DNA from: Glebionis coronaria
Lineage: Eukaryota; Streptophyta; Magnoliopsida; Asterales; Asteraceae
NCBI GenBank assembly: GCA_025667525.1
Contig: CM046874.1
Location: forward strand, 662,550,963 to 662,614,962
DNA: 64,000 nt
Reading direction: 5' to 3'
Positions within the stretch are counted from its first letter, which is position 1. Every line of letters begins with the position of its first letter. The position numbers were made by a program, and so were the translations under genes. The notes under the pieces are model-generated. The model saw only the letters and a list, made by a program, of their open reading frames with translations. It was not told where the DNA came from and made no database searches. Below, in pieces: positions 1 through 12,109 of the stretch.

Positions 1-623
1 ATTCGGATCTCTTCGGGTTTAACCAATCGAGGACATAGCAAGGCCAACTCATGGAATCGGTTTGTGTAACTATCGATGTCCACACCTTTCATTCTCAAAT
101 GAATCAACTCCTATTCTAACCTAATAATCACACTACGAGGACAAAACTACAAAGTCATCCACTTCTTAATTTCAGCCCAAGGAGTAGCATTAGCAGCATC
201 AAGACCCATGAAAGCAATTCTCCCGTTCCACCAAGTCAACGCACGACCTTTAAGAGTAGCCATATCAAAAGTTACCTTATCTTCCTCCTTACACTTACTA
301 ATCCGAAACACCGATTCAATCTTCACTATCCACTGGCTTAGTCCTACAGCACCTTCAGTTCCATTAAAAGGTAGAGGTTCACACTTCATGAACGTCACAT
401 AAGTACAGCCACCAACTTCAGGTGCATTAGTTCCAAGTCCTCCTACATTTCCTCCAGCATTAGCATTCACATTATTAGCATTCACAGTCACATTAGTACC
501 GCCAATTCCAGTACCGCCAGCTTCATTTCTAGTATTTGCCATAAATTTTGTCATAGATGCGGTAACTTGCTCCGTAATAATCCTACGTACATCATCCTCA
601 GTCACAGCCTTCTTGGGCGGCAT
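1..623 (-). pseudogene. G0 Ty3/gypsy gag, N-terminal part (broken, runs off window)
   Basis: Start of a gypsy gag: ATG at 623-621, then a polar Asn/Gly-rich N-terminus (roughly residues 30-70) and the usual gag core, with the hydrophobic string LKGRALTWWNG near residue 125. The frame stops at a TAG (147-149), but the same frame continues to the window edge with further recognisable gag sequence (RFHELALLCP-like), so the stop is a nonsense mutation, not the end of the gene. Gag proteins of this type build the cytoplasmic particle that packages the element RNA. The acidic leader ORF upstream and the primer site at 2,186 fix its place in the element. Family assignment to gypsy is firm; lineage (chromovirus-like) is inferred. 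Confidence 0.8.
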
Positions 624-627
624 AGTT

Positions 628-916
628 CTATAATTTCACAATTTCAAAGTATTAAGCATTCACCCAACAAGGATTCATATTATATGGATTGAATTCATAA
701 TAAAGATACAAATAAGGCACAATATGGAATTCAAGACAAGATACATATTTCATTCGGTTTGAAACAAAAGTATTGTCTTAGTTACATCCCATATCAAAGT
801 TCTAGCACTATATATACTCAAAATTCGTGCCAAGTCTACTACTAACAAGTCAGTTCAGTCAAAGCTACAACAGTACAAAAGATACAAAGGTCACTACTAA
901 ATACAGACTGGTCTAC
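628..916 (-). other. Candidate intron joining G0 leader ORF to gag
   Basis: Donor GT at 916-915 lies just before the leader-ORF stop and acceptor TATAG at 632-628 lies 4 bases before the gag ATG. Removing the 289 bases puts the leader frame directly in frame with gag. The donor context is weak, and an in-frame join has a one-in-three chance of being accidental. Confidence 0.3.
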
Positions 917-1911
917 TGAGAACCGCCAGATGGTCCATCATCCATCGTCTTCTGTATCTTTGTTGGACGATCACTAGACACATCTTCAGCTGGGCGCTTA
1001 AGGATCACTCCTCTTTCAACCATGTCAGCATAAAATCTACTATTCCATCCAACGGATATATTCAACTCCTTTTTAGTTTTCTCACGCATCGCACGAGCTA
1101 CACTCAACTGAATCTCCATAGAATTCACCTTTTTCTTTATAGCAGCAAACTCACCACTTTCTAACACCGATAGCCTCCTAAAAGCCTCATTCAAACCACG
1201 CTCTACATCACTCAAATCCAAACTAAGCAATTCCCGCTCTTTCTCACCAACCTTAGTCTTCGACTCCAAATAAGCAACCTGAGTCTGAAAAACACCTAAT
1301 CCAACCTCTATCATAGAATTCTTAACACGGGAAGCATCTATATCACGTCTCAAGGCCCATGGTGCAAGACCATCAATATGAGTAGCCTCTCGAGCACTAG
1401 ACGACTCTCCTATCTCACAACTACGAGTAGCAATACCATCAGTACCGTCAGGTGCATTGTCATCCTCATCCTCCTCTGATTCAGAATTAGATTCAGACGA
1501 TTCAGACATTTCATCCCTAGGTAACTCAACCTCAGAATCAGACAAATAAACTGGTGGGGGCAAAGGCTCGCCCTCTGGAACATCATATGGATAAATAAGC
1601 TCAGCTTCCTCATTGTCATCGACCTCAACATCTATACCTACATCCTCCTCGACATCCTCGTCGTCAATCTCATCCTCTAAATTATCTAACCCAATCTCCT
1701 CATCATTCTCTATATCAACATTCTCAATCTCATTCTCTACCAAGTCAACCTGAGGGGCAATCTGATCTCCTAGTCCTAACTCGGGCTCGGGATCCTCAAA
1801 GGTTCCTCCTCATCATCCATATCATAATCTACCAAGTCTAAATAAGGATCATCATCTACATTAGGTTCGGGAATAGCATGGTTTTCTACAGGAATATTAG
1901 GGTCAGCCATG
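913..1911 (-). pseudogene. G0 acidic leader ORF upstream of gag
   Basis: A protein-coding stretch between the primer site and gag. An ATG at 1,911 (MADPNIPVE...) opens a frame that shifts once near 1,795-1,800 into the long open frame 913-1,743. The product is extremely acidic in its first half (runs of Asp/Glu, then YLSDSEVE and Ser/Glu-rich sequence) and has a charged, probably coiled second half. It ends in a TAG at 915-913. I recognise similar acidic leaders in front of gag in plant gypsy polyproteins, but I know no defined function. The open frame and composition are seen; its fusion to gag by splicing is inferred from an in-frame GT-AG pair (separate entry). Confidence 0.6.
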
Positions 1912-2185
1912 ACAATCTGCATTTATATATATATCTCGTATTAGGATAACATACTAGTTAAATAATTACATAATGAAATCACGATATATACATATCTATA
2001 TAAATTAAATTATATATATGAAAATATATCTTCTCAATAGGGCTTGTAGGTAACGTCGGAGATCTCTGGCACCGTTATAGTCAAAAGATTTTTCAAATAT
2101 TTTCTCAAATGTTCATTGTCAAAAGATTTTGAAAAGTTGTGTTCAAAACCTTGGTTTTTAAAATCTTTTGTTCTCTATAACGAGA

Positions 2186-2197
2186 GCTCTGGTACCA
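2186..2197 (-). other. G0 primer-binding site
   Basis: GCTCTGGTACCA on the plus strand is the reverse complement of TGGTACCAGAGC, one mismatch from the usual initiator-tRNA-Met site TGGTATCAGAGC. It sits three bases inside the LTR start at 2,201, so the element is on the minus strand. Confidence 0.8.
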
Positions 2198-2200
2198 AAC

Positions 2201-5200
2201 TGTAACACTCTCATTTTTCGTATCGGTACAGCGGAAGGGTCTTTTAGAGTGTTACGGGATAGCACAATAACTCCATTCATAGACAACACATAAAAATGGT
2301 TGTTCAAGGTTTAACATACATTCATTTGATAAAAAGTTTTAAAGTGTACAACAGGTCCCAAATTATGCAGGTCATTAAGTTTACAAAACATAGATCGAAT
2401 GAACATTTTTAGTATTATGTGGGCCATCAGAGTCGATCTCCATCCGAATTACCTTCAAGCACATGAGATAAAAACATGCAAAAATCATATCAGCGAATGC
2501 CGAGTGAATTCATAGAGTTTAATAAAAACCGTTATATAAAACAATCATTTAAAATCAGAACACAAGTATAATATCGAAAGTAAGTCCTCATATTGCTAGT
2601 CAGGCAATATATAAATAAAGCATACATCTTAAACCGTCCAATAGACCGTAGTCTCTATATTACCATGATAGGTAATATATTCATCGTTAATAGCGTCGTT
2701 ATTATGTATAGGATACATTTTTATTTGGATTAGGATTATTATTAGCCGCATGACATTGTTACCTTACTATGAAAACAGCGGTCCGCGAACCCGACAAACA
2801 ATTTGCCCATCTAAGTTAGCGTGTCGTCACAAAAATCACGCTATGGAATCTTCTCATACATAAATTCGCTTACCATTCAATGTGGTACGACGGGGATCAA
2901 CCGTCAAGGCGCGAACTGGGGTGATCGTCCCCAAATAGTACTATCAAATGCATAAGCGTCTACCAAAACCCGGTAGTTCACAATTCATGCTAATGGGACT
3001 TTAAGTGACATAACCTAACTACTAATAATCCTTTTAGTCTCGAATATAGGGTCATAGCATCATTCGGGTCCATATCATTAAGCATACAATCGGGACTACT
3101 TGTGTTCTATTTTTATAAAATCTAGCATGTTATCTCCCTCGCGGGTTTACAAATCATTTTATAAAACATTTAAAAGAGCGCGAGTCTATGAACTCACGTT
3201 GTTAATGAAAGGCGGATTATCGGCTACGGGCGTGCTTCGGTCACGGAAACCTATATAAATAATAATCGGTCTTAGACTTTGTCCAATGACTTTTATCAAA
3301 ATAACAATATACATATGATGATTTTGTACATATGATGATGATCAAGTGGGTTTATACATCCTTGTTTACTCATTTTAGTGTTTACGTTTTGGTAACGTTT
3401 TACTAGTTTGCTAGTTTTACCTATTTACCTATTTTGAGTCCATTAAGCTTAGTATAAGTTCCTTAACTTGTTTTAATCCATTGTATACCTATATTATCAG
3501 TATATATACTTTCCATGTTGGGCCCAAATGGGTTAAGCCCAATAAGTTCTTTTTACAAGTATTTATCTTATTTAGTCCAATTATTAGTCCAATATGTTTA
3601 GTTAGCTCGTTAATGTCTGTATTTCTTATAGTTTGGGTTTTATCGGTTTTTACTTGTATTAGTTTCTTATATATCAGTATATGACTTTTATAAACTTTAC
3701 ATTAGACGGGTTTGATCGTCTAAGTTTTATTTGGCGAAAAACGTTAATTTTACGGCAATAGCCGAAAAAGTCGTAAAAATCAAGTTTATAGTTTTTATTA
3801 CTTATAAATATTATTTCACTACCATTTATATAAATTATCCATTTAATTAACCTCTTATATATTTATATAAATAAGTTTTATAAGTTAGTGGGTTTTTATT
3901 TTATATTTTATACAATAAAATGTGAGTGCTTATATAATAATAATAAACATTAATTCTTAAAATCTGATTTTTATCTTCATGTTAACCATTTTTACCATAT
4001 CTAGAGTTCTATAATGAATTAGAAGCTCATTTTTGGGTGACATGTTCTTCATTTTATGTGCTACATTTAACTTAGTTATAGGTACTGCCCATTTTGAGTT
4101 CATCTTGCCTTAACAGTCCTTACAAAACTGCTTATGCAGATTAGAACACCTAACTTGTTTTGATCATATCTCACTCATTATATTGATTCCATTGCATGGC
4201 CAACTCTCACATGTGTATAACATCTTGTACTTACTGTAAATGGATCATACCATGAAATTTTATCAGTTCATGTTTTAGTTATATACTGTTTTTATACAGC
4301 CAACTAAATAATCAAGATTTTAGCCTCATTTCTTATAGTTATTAACCTTTTTAAGCATATCTATCAACACTTGATCCCCACACAACATTTTTATCATCAT
4401 ATATACATCATATACATATACAAAATGAAATAAAATACATTTGTTCTTTACAAAAGAACAAGAGAAAAATGGAGAGGATGATCTTCTTTACCAACCAAGT
4501 GTATTTCTTGTTTTTGGAAGACAAGAACTTGATGAATACAACAAGTAACTCCAAGACCATCAAACACCAAGAACATATGTTGGGAAATCAGCCCTAGGAC
4601 ACAAGCAAATCACCTCCAATGTTGTTAATATGGCCACCAAATGATCAAGGCTTCAAGATAACTCCTTAATAGAGTTAGTAAACATGTGTTTCATGGCTAG
4701 AAAAGATCAAAAGGGGTGTGTGTTGCTTTAAAGTGGAAGGCTAGGGGAGGGTTTTGAGAGGATTTGAGAGAGTTTGCATGTAAGGGAAAGATGGAAATGA
4801 GAAGTGTTGCTAGTTTTGAGTTAGTGGAAAGTGGTTGTAAGCTTAAAGAGTAAGCTAAGCTTACACATGTAACAAACTAGTTAACATGATGCCACCTCTA
4901 TGGTGTGGTGTCATGTGTGCCGTCCAAGCTTAGCTAGTGGGGTGGGACAATGTATTTGTCCCATCTCACTAGTTTACGGGTATTCCTCGATTCTAGTTTT
5001 CTCGATATGCGTGCCCTCGGGTCGTTTTACGAAAAACCTTTTTATAAATTATGAATCAACGTCACAAAACGAATCCAATAAAAATTGTCTCATCAAAAAC
5101 GGAGTTCAAAAACGTAAATACGTAATCCTAAGGTTTCCGGTTTATTCGTAAAAGACGCTAAATTATGCACGTAAGCCCAAATTTAAATCCGTAAATTGTG

Positions 5201-5270
5201 AGTTCGTCAACCAACACAAAAATAAGTTTCAAAATATTATACGAGAAAATATTTCACTACCTGATAATTA
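2201..5270 (-). mobile_element. G0 5' LTR (right boundary approximate)
   Basis: The LTR begins TGTAACACTC immediately after the primer site, matching the style of the G1 LTR (TGTAACACCC). It is long, AT-rich and non-coding; small open frames inside it (such as 3,481-3,684 and 4,900-5,151) show no recognisable protein. No second copy is in the window, so I could not fix the right end; sequence character changes somewhere between 5.2 and 5.5 kb. Confidence 0.6.
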
Positions 5271-5532
5271 ATCAAACATAGAAAAGAACATTTAACATTT
5301 ATAAATGGAATTGAGCCGGGTTTATTTAATAATGCAATATTAATCGACACGTTCTTCATCAAAAGGGAAGGATTTAATACCCAAGTACATAAATAGACTT
5401 CGGTCTCCGACCCATTGACATATTTATGAACCAGGTTCGGTTAATAATGTAGTACTAACTTACCTGCAAGCCCGTAATGCTATCGTTTGAGTGGCCGGGT
5501 CTTCTAACGTTAAAATCATATTTCTAACATAA
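5271..5532. other. Unassigned sequence between G0 and element T
   Basis: About 260 bases with no recognisable coding sequence. It could be the end of the G0 LTR, a remnant of another element, or older host DNA. Confidence 0.3.
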
Positions 5533-7000
5533 CGAGTCTGGCAAACCAGACTGACTCAGTAAAAACCTAATCTTGTTCAAAGGCGTCCTTTTCATACGTT
5601 CACTAAAACCATTCTATTGTGGATTTCCTTCAACTATCAAGTTTCTTTCTATTCAACTCTTCTGAGTTATTAAATTCCTAATTACAAAACTCCAAACCTT
5701 TATATGTTCGTAGTTTCTTTAGTTTATACCTGTCTGGTTTTTCACCAACTGCTTTCACTCTTTGAACTTGTTGAAGGCCTCATTCTTGTGTCTAAAAATA
5801 GATCCACAGCGTCCTCCAATAATTATCAATAATCGATTATAAGTACTGAAAACCACTCATCTATTCCACTCGAGAAGTAATCCAGAGATCCGCATGGAAA
5901 TAGTCCATAACTCCCTCTTTGATGTGCTGACCTCGACCATAACTCACCCTTGTCAATTTTCTAAGAACACAATTTTCATAGAATTCGAGCTTACCTAGAG
6001 CTTTATTCTTCAACACCTCTCTTCTTTCAGGTTCATGAAAGCCTTTTCCACTAATGTGACTTAGGCGTTTATGCCAAACCTGTGCAAGACATTCCTTTCT
6101 TATATACCAACACTGGCTTCACCTGATTCAGCATAACCATCCAAGGAGTACACACAAATTTTCATAAAAATCCTTGACAAAACCATCAAAAAATCCTGAT
6201 CACCTTTACTCTTCCATTGTTTAACTTCACTGTATATCACTCTCGATCTAGAGTGCTCAAAGATATCAAAATTCTTTGCAGCTGGAGAATATAACGTACA
6301 TTCTTATGCACAAAACTTGAACCATCTTTTGTTTATACTGTCACCTTTCATATCCCAGTGATGGCACATACTCGATAATCACCGAGCAAAACAATAACAC
6401 CATCAAGCTCCTTAAAATAAAACAAGAAGTCCCTCTTAGGCATCATGTGAAAAGAACCACGAGAGTCCCTGATCTACTCTAAGAACCTTTCCTCACACAC
6501 CGCCATCAACAAATCACCATTTTCATAACCCTTAGAAAGCGTGCGAGAATCCTGTTTTGCATTATTGATGACTGAGCCAGTTGATCTCTTCTTGTTCTAT
6601 TTTGGACAGTATTTCGTAAGGTGATTCCTAGAATAACATATGCAACACTTCAGTTTATAAGTTTCTTTACCTTTGACTTTGATTGCAAACTACGACGTCC
6701 TAGATTACACTGACGATCAGACTTCCCCTTCGATCTCAAGCAAGAAACTAAATCAATATCCTGACTATAAAAATTATTTAAAATTGCGCACAAGAAAAAT
6801 AATCCAACATAAAACCTTTCTAATGATCAAACTTTTCTTCAAGAAAAAAATGATTATAAGTTCAGCTTTTGAAAACTAAAAATCAACACCTTTGACAAAT
6901 GATATAACTTTTGATAACTTAACCACTGTACACACCCCACATGATTAAACAAAGGCAAACCAATTAGTGGTTAGATTTTATTTATTATTTTCTTTTTCGT
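5533..7000 (-). pseudogene. Element T: decayed TNT1-like copia gag-pol (integrase, protease, gag remnants)
   Basis: No long frame survives, but reading the minus strand from about 7,000 down to 5,533 gives fragments in the correct copia order. A CCHC-like knuckle remnant comes first (about 6,640). Then comes a protease/pre-integrase stretch resembling HMxPKRDFLFxFKELDG (about 6,370-6,480). Last is an integrase stretch with ERM-RTxLNKIR-LLSQSG character (about 5,540-5,620). Many stops and frameshifts separate them. The product would have been the polyprotein of a TNT1-type copia element. RT and RNase H are missing; the element is truncated on its 3' side at about 5,533. The primer site and LTR at 7,141-7,382 fit as its 5' end. 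Confidence 0.65.
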
Positions 7001-7140
7001 TTTACGTAAATAAAGAAACGACATCGTCTTCTCAGTTTAGAAAACTCTAACTCGCAAGAAAAATATTCGGTAAAACCCAAATCCCTTTTCTTCACGACAC
7101 CTCTTTGATCTTACACCGACTTCGTATCAAACTAACCGTA

Positions 7141-7152
7141 GCTGAGATACCA
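7141..7152 (-). other. Element T primer-binding site
   Basis: GCTGAGATACCA is the reverse complement of TGGTATCTCAGC, a tRNA-Met-type copia primer site, placed two bases before the LTR start TGTTGGAATT. Confidence 0.75.
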
Positions 7153-7154
7153 CT

Positions 7155-7382
7155 TGTTGGAATTGATAACTCCAATGACCCAAAGATCGATATCGTGGAA
7201 GCTAGAACAAGTGAATGAAGATCATGGAGTCACAATACACAAAAAACGAAAGAGCGAAACACTACAAGGTAACCGAACGATTTAATTTTATTAATCCTTA
7301 ATTGGTAACAAGAAAAAATAGAAGATGTTGTGTTTTGAGCATCACCCTTTACCTCCTTTTATAGGGTGAGGGGGTCGGTTAC
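7155..7382 (-). mobile_element. Element T 5' LTR, primer-site-proximal part
   Basis: Starts TGTTGGAATT next to the primer site and carries a minus-strand TATA box (TTTTATA at 7,357-7,363). It is interrupted at 7,383 by an R-family LTR. The five bases before the break, GTTAC (7,378-7,382), recur at 24,644-24,648, so the rest of this LTR probably begins at 24,649. Confidence 0.6.
7378..7382. repeat. Target duplication GTTAC (left) of R-family insertions
   Basis: Identical to 24,644-24,648 and nearly identical to ATTAC at 23,474-23,478. The three copies bracket two adjacent R-family insertions. Confidence 0.65.
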
Positions 7383-7504
7383 TGATTCAGGGATTCATAA
7401 ATAAAAAATATCATTTACTTATTATGTTTTATTTTGTTTCTTATTTTTGTTTAGGAAAATTGGAAAGTAGTGTCTAATATTTATTTAGGTTATTCTACTC
7501 TTCC
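7383..7504 (+). mobile_element. R-family LTR d, left part (interrupted by G1)
   Basis: Starts TGATTCAGGGATTC, matching the ends of the other R LTRs (TGATGCAGGG in the same orientation). It continues at 22,860 or 22,865 after the G1 insertion, and the two halves together align with R LTRs b, a and c in reverse orientation. Confidence 0.8.
7500..7504. repeat. G1 target duplication, left (CTTCC)
   Basis: Pairs with CTTAC at 22,860-22,864, one mismatch, directly outside both G1 LTRs. Confidence 0.7.
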
Positions 7505-8750
7505 TGTAACACCCCATTTTGATAAATGAAATGTCATGCGTGATTATGGCGTGTCATCAAAGCATACAAGGATATATGTCTAAACATTACATGACCATAA
7601 AGGAAATACCGGAATCAAACATCGGTATCCCAAAAGTAGAACTCATCACAAACAAACATAAGTACTGTAAAATAAAGGACTAAACAATGTCCATGGGAAA
7701 TGAGTATCAAAGTATGGATAAATGCATAAAGTAAAGAAGGCTAGAAAGCTTCTAGTCCATATGCACGTACGCTTAAAGTCTACGAGCGTCCCTGAGTACC
7801 TGCCGTTTTGGGAACATGAAAAGGAAAACGGCTGAGCATAACACTCAGTGCACGGATGTACAAGTAAAGCATGAATAATATAAGCATATAAGCATGAAAC
7901 AGCGGAAGAAACTAAGTCCTGGATAATCTGGGTATATCTTAGTAAAACTGGTTTTATAGTTTGAAAAGCCTTATGTTTTATCTTGTAAAAACTATTTAAC
8001 ATGTTTACCATTAGCCAATATAGGTCATGAATTATCAACGTGTATGAATACTTGGAGGGGTGACCTCGTCATGCAAATTAGAGGGGTTGCCTCTAATTTA
8101 ATATACTGGTTTGGGTAGGAGAGATCAGCTCCTTGTGAAGGATGCAAGGCACACACCACATTCACACTGAATAATCTTCTGAAAACTTGTAACTAGGATG
8201 CACCCATACGCCCCACCTGATAATAATAAATGGTCAAAAGCTGAAAGGGACGTCACGAGCTATCACTCCGCCGTGGTGAAGTCATAACACCAGTGCCTCT
8301 AGTGTTATGGTTATGGTACCTCCATAAATAGGTGAAATTGGTCATGCATGTATATGGCTTTAGTTATTCTAATTAAACATAAGCAATTCATAAACATATA
8401 AAACATATACTGGGAAAATAGTTGGCTGCATACGGGGAATCCTAATAAGGAAAGATTTTCCATACTGAAAGCACGGAGAATACATACCTTATGTCCAGTG
8501 AACGAAGAAGACGAACGAAATAGAGTCCTACTTCGGTATCACTAATGCTACATAAATGCATACGTGTATAAGTATCTGATTACTGAGTACGTAACTGGCT
8601 TTATATCATGTCTTAGCTTGTTTTATGTGTTCATGTCATGTTTTACTGATTTAAGCTTTATACTGTGTTTATCATATATTCTGTCTATTCTGATTAAGTA
8701 TTACTTGTATTTCATGTATTAGTATACTTGTAGTGTAATAATAAGTAACT

Positions 8751-8960
8751 TTCTAAAAATAGCAGGTTTCCTAAAATGGAAAGTTTCCAAAAATAGAAAG
8801 TTACCAAAAATAGAAAGTTTCCAAAAATAGGAAGTTTCCAAAAATAGAATGTTTCCAAAATAGAAAGTTTCCAAAAATAGAATTATTGCTTAAAATAGAT
8901 AAGTTTATAAAAATAGAAAGTTTCCATAAATAGATTAGCTGTCTTAAATAAATAAGTTTC
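8751..8960. repeat. 17-base tandem repeat in G1 3' LTR
   Basis: Imperfect copies of AAAAATAGAAAGTTTCC, about seven consecutive then scattered. The corresponding array in the 5' LTR (21,231-21,410) has about four, so the copy number changed after insertion. Confidence 0.85.
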
Positions 8961-9575
8961 TAAAAATAGAATGTTTCCATAATTAGATATAAGCTGGATA
9001 ATTAAGCTAATTATATAAGCTTAAGTGTTTTCTGATTATTATTCTAAGTCATGTGATTATATAGTATAGTTTATTAATTATTTCATGTGAATTAAATAAA
9101 CTATAGGTTAAAGTATTTAATTAAATATAACATGATTTTAATTAAATAAAGGTAAAATACTTAGGTTAAAACATGTATTATTATCTATTAATAATATAAC
9201 CTAAGTCATGTAAATTAATTAATTATAATCATGTTTTTAATAATTAATTAACTATATATTCTAATCAAATGATAAATACTTAGGTTAAAAATTCATGTCT
9301 TAATAATAAAATTAATAACCTAAGTCATGTAAATTAAATTAATCATGTTCATGTCATTAATTAATTTAATTTAAAGTCTTCTAAAAATAATATAACTTGT
9401 AAAACAAAATAATAAACCTTGTAAAAATACTCATCAACCGAACCATGTACTAATTCTAACAAGTGAAACGGACCCATGTTTATAACCCATGAACCGGACC
9501 CGTAAACATCACCATACCCTGACCTAGGTCGGGGTTTCTTGCCCTTGCTGTTGTCGTGACACCACCATCACCAAA

Positions 9576-9595
9576 CCGAGACCTTAAGGTCTCGG
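9576..9595. repeat. Perfect 20-base palindrome in G1 LTR
   Basis: CCGAGACCTTAAGGTCTCGG, conserved at 22,007-22,026 in the other LTR. A second palindrome, around CCTAGG, lies about 50 bases before it in each LTR and is perfect over 18 bases in the right copy (21,948-21,965). Confidence 0.8.
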
Positions 9596-10430
9596 TGGTG
9601 TGAATATAAGCCAAGCCGAGACCCCCTTGGGGTTCGGTTAGGCGTCGGCCACAAACAAAACACCCCTAAACCCTTAATTGATTTAAACCCCATGATTATT
9701 AACATGTTTATATCTTGTTTTTAATTAGTTTATTAAAAACATGCATGATTTTATGTGATTAAATAAATCAAAACATAAAAAGAAAAAGTTTAAAGGTTAT
9801 ACCAATCACGTGAATCGAATGAGGATGAACATACAACGATCATTGCAATAAATCAAAGACCAAAATCAACCCGAATCACCCTTGTGGTGATGCTAAACCC
9901 GGCGGCCAAGAGAGGAATAAGAAAAGGGATTTTTAGGGTTTTTAGTTATTTTCTAAATCTTGTTAAATGAAAATACATTTTCCTTAATTTTCATGTTTAG
10001 TAAAAATTATGGGCTTGGCCCTTTTGTCTTGGTGTAGCCACGGGTATGGGGCCCATAAAGGGGTAACCCGAACATTTTCCGTGTCTAAAATATAAGTGTG
10101 TTCTCGTGTTCGTGTTTTACGTGTTTTAATTAGTTATCGCTCGTGACTTAATATATTTATTCGTGATCGCAATAAATATACATACATACGTAATATTAGC
10201 TCGTGATTAATTACGTTCATGATTTCATGTTCGTATGTTCGTTATTATAATTATTATTGGAATAATTATCGTGTGTTAATACGTAATAAATACTTATCGT
10301 GTTATAACACGTACGTAATACTTGTAATTCTTGTTCGTGAAACGTAAACGTGCTATAAAAGGAAAGTTTTAATCATGTACATACGATCTTAAAGTTACTA
10401 TTCATGGTTAAAGCATGCGGGTTTTACAAC

Positions 10431-10447
10431 TCTTCCCCCCTAAAAAG
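10431..10447 (-). other. G1 polypurine tract
   Basis: TCTTCCCCCCTAAAAAG, the complement of a purine run, two bases inside the 3' LTR. This is the standard plus-strand priming site. Confidence 0.85.
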
Positions 10448-10504
10448 AATAACTCGTCCCCGAATTATAGATAAAGTAAACTCGAAAGAAGAACATACCA
10501 GAAT

Positions 10505-12109
10505 TCAAAATATGAAATGAGGGTAAGAAGCCCGGATAGACTCCTCTGTTTCCCAAGTGGCTTCCCGCTCGGTATGATCCCTCCAAAGGATTTTTACGAA
10601 TGGAATCGTCTTCCTTCTCATGACTCGTTCTTGTCTGTCAAGAACTCGTTCGGGTTCTTCTATGAAAGTGAGATCTTCACGAATCTGTTCCAATGGATAC
10701 TGAATCATGTGAAGGGGATGATACTGGTACCCTCTGAGTAAGGACACATGGAAAACATTGTGTACATGAGAAAGCTGCGGAGGTAACGCTAAACGGTAAG
10801 ATACTTCACCGACTCGTTCAATGATATCAAACGGTCCGATGAAACGATGATAGAGCTTCCCTTTAATTCCAAAACGTCTCACACCACGTGCCGACGAAAC
10901 CTTAAGGAAAACGTGATCCCCAACGTTAAAATGTAAGTCCCTGTGATGCTTGTCTGCATAACTCTTCTGACGTGATCGTGATTCTTGTAGTTTCTGCTTA
11001 GCTACAGCGACCTTCTCATTAGTCAGCTCGATGATTTCTAGTCCTTCAAGTGTTCGCTCACCAACCTGATCCCAGCAGATTGGGGCGCGACACTTTCTGC
11101 CATACAACATCTCGAAAGGAGCACACTTGATACTTCCGTGCCAACTGTTGTTGTATGCAAACTCCATCAAAAATATATAATAGTCCCAATCACCCGTCCA
11201 TTCCAACGCACATGACCTCAACATGTCTTCTAAAGTCTGAATCGTTCGCTCTGACTGCCCGTCTGTTTGAGGATTAAAATCCGTGCTAAGCTGAAGTTGT
11301 GTACCCCAAGCTTTCTGTAGACTTTTCCAGAATCGCAAAGTGAATCGAGGATCTTTGTCTGAGACGATGCTGGATGGAGCTCCGTGAAGCCTCATGATCT
11401 CCCTTCTGTAAGTATCGGCGAGTTTACTGACCGAATTTTCCTTGCGGATCGGTAAGAAATGAGCTGATTTGGTAAGCCGATCTACGATAACCCAAATTGC
11501 ATCGTGCTTCCTCTTGGTTGGCGGAAGACCAGTAACAAAATCCATGGTGATTTTGTCCCACTTCCACTCTGGAATATCTAACGGTTGAAGAAGACCGCCA
11601 GATCGCTGATGCTCGATCTTAACCTGTTGGCAGGTAAGACATTTGGAGATGTAAGTGGCAACATCCTGTTTCATACCACTCCACCAAAAGTACTGCTTGA
11701 TGTCATGGTACATCTTGGTCGAACCAGGATGGATAGAGAATGGGGAGCTATGAGCCTCAGCTAACAATGCTTCCTGTAGTTCTTGATCATCAGGAACACA
11801 CAGTCTTGTGCCCTGCAATAAGATACCATCTGCATCTACTCTGAATTCTTTCTGCTTCTCCAAATTTTGAATTATCGCCAAGATTTCTCCATCATCTTTC
11901 TGAGCTTCCTTGATCTTAGAGAGTAACTCGGGTTCTACTCTAAGATTAGCCCAGTAACCATGCTGTCCACGTACCATTATCTCTATGTCTAGTCTCTCCA
12001 AGTCTCTTGTGATTTCCTCCTCAATCTCAATGCCGTTGATCAGTCCGGACTTTCTGCTAAGTGCATCTGCCACTACATTCGCCTTGCCGGGATGATACTA
12101 CAGATTAAT
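10505..12109 (-). pseudogene. G1 integrase with chromodomain-like C-terminus
   Basis: The frame from 12,073 gives 522 residues. They contain an HHCC zinc-binding region (about 107-149, ending CLTC), a DDE core with D178, D239 and E275 (spacing D-35-E as expected), and the GPF/Y-type module (RFIGPF...VFHVSLLR, about 405-450). A C-terminal chromodomain-like segment follows (ILWRDHTEREATWE, about 490-515), which ends eight residues before the stop. It would insert the cDNA in the nucleus; the chromodomain-like tail usually steers insertion to heterochromatin. Upstream it should be continuous with RNase H, but one TAG interrupts the frame at about 12,100, inside the otherwise normal YHPGKANVV segment. 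The integrase itself looks intact. Confidence 0.9.

Larger units (their letters stand above)
7505..10428 (-). mobile_element. G1 3' LTR
   Basis: 2,924 bases, TGTAACA...TTTTACA. It carries no convincing coding sequence; short frames at 7,646-8,038 recur in the other LTR but resemble nothing known. It holds a 17-base tandem repeat (8,751-8,960) and two perfect palindromes near 9.5 kb. The purine-tract complement follows at 10,431, which identifies this copy as the 3' LTR of a minus-strand element. Confidence 0.9.

Noticed and set aside
4900..5151. 83-codon open frame inside the G0 LTR
   Set aside because: No recognisable domain, and it lies within a long LTR; treated as chance.
10353..10362. 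CTATAAAAGG near the outer end of the G1 LTR as the LTR promoter
   Set aside because: It is in the plus orientation, opposite to the element, and at the wrong end of the LTR for its own transcript.
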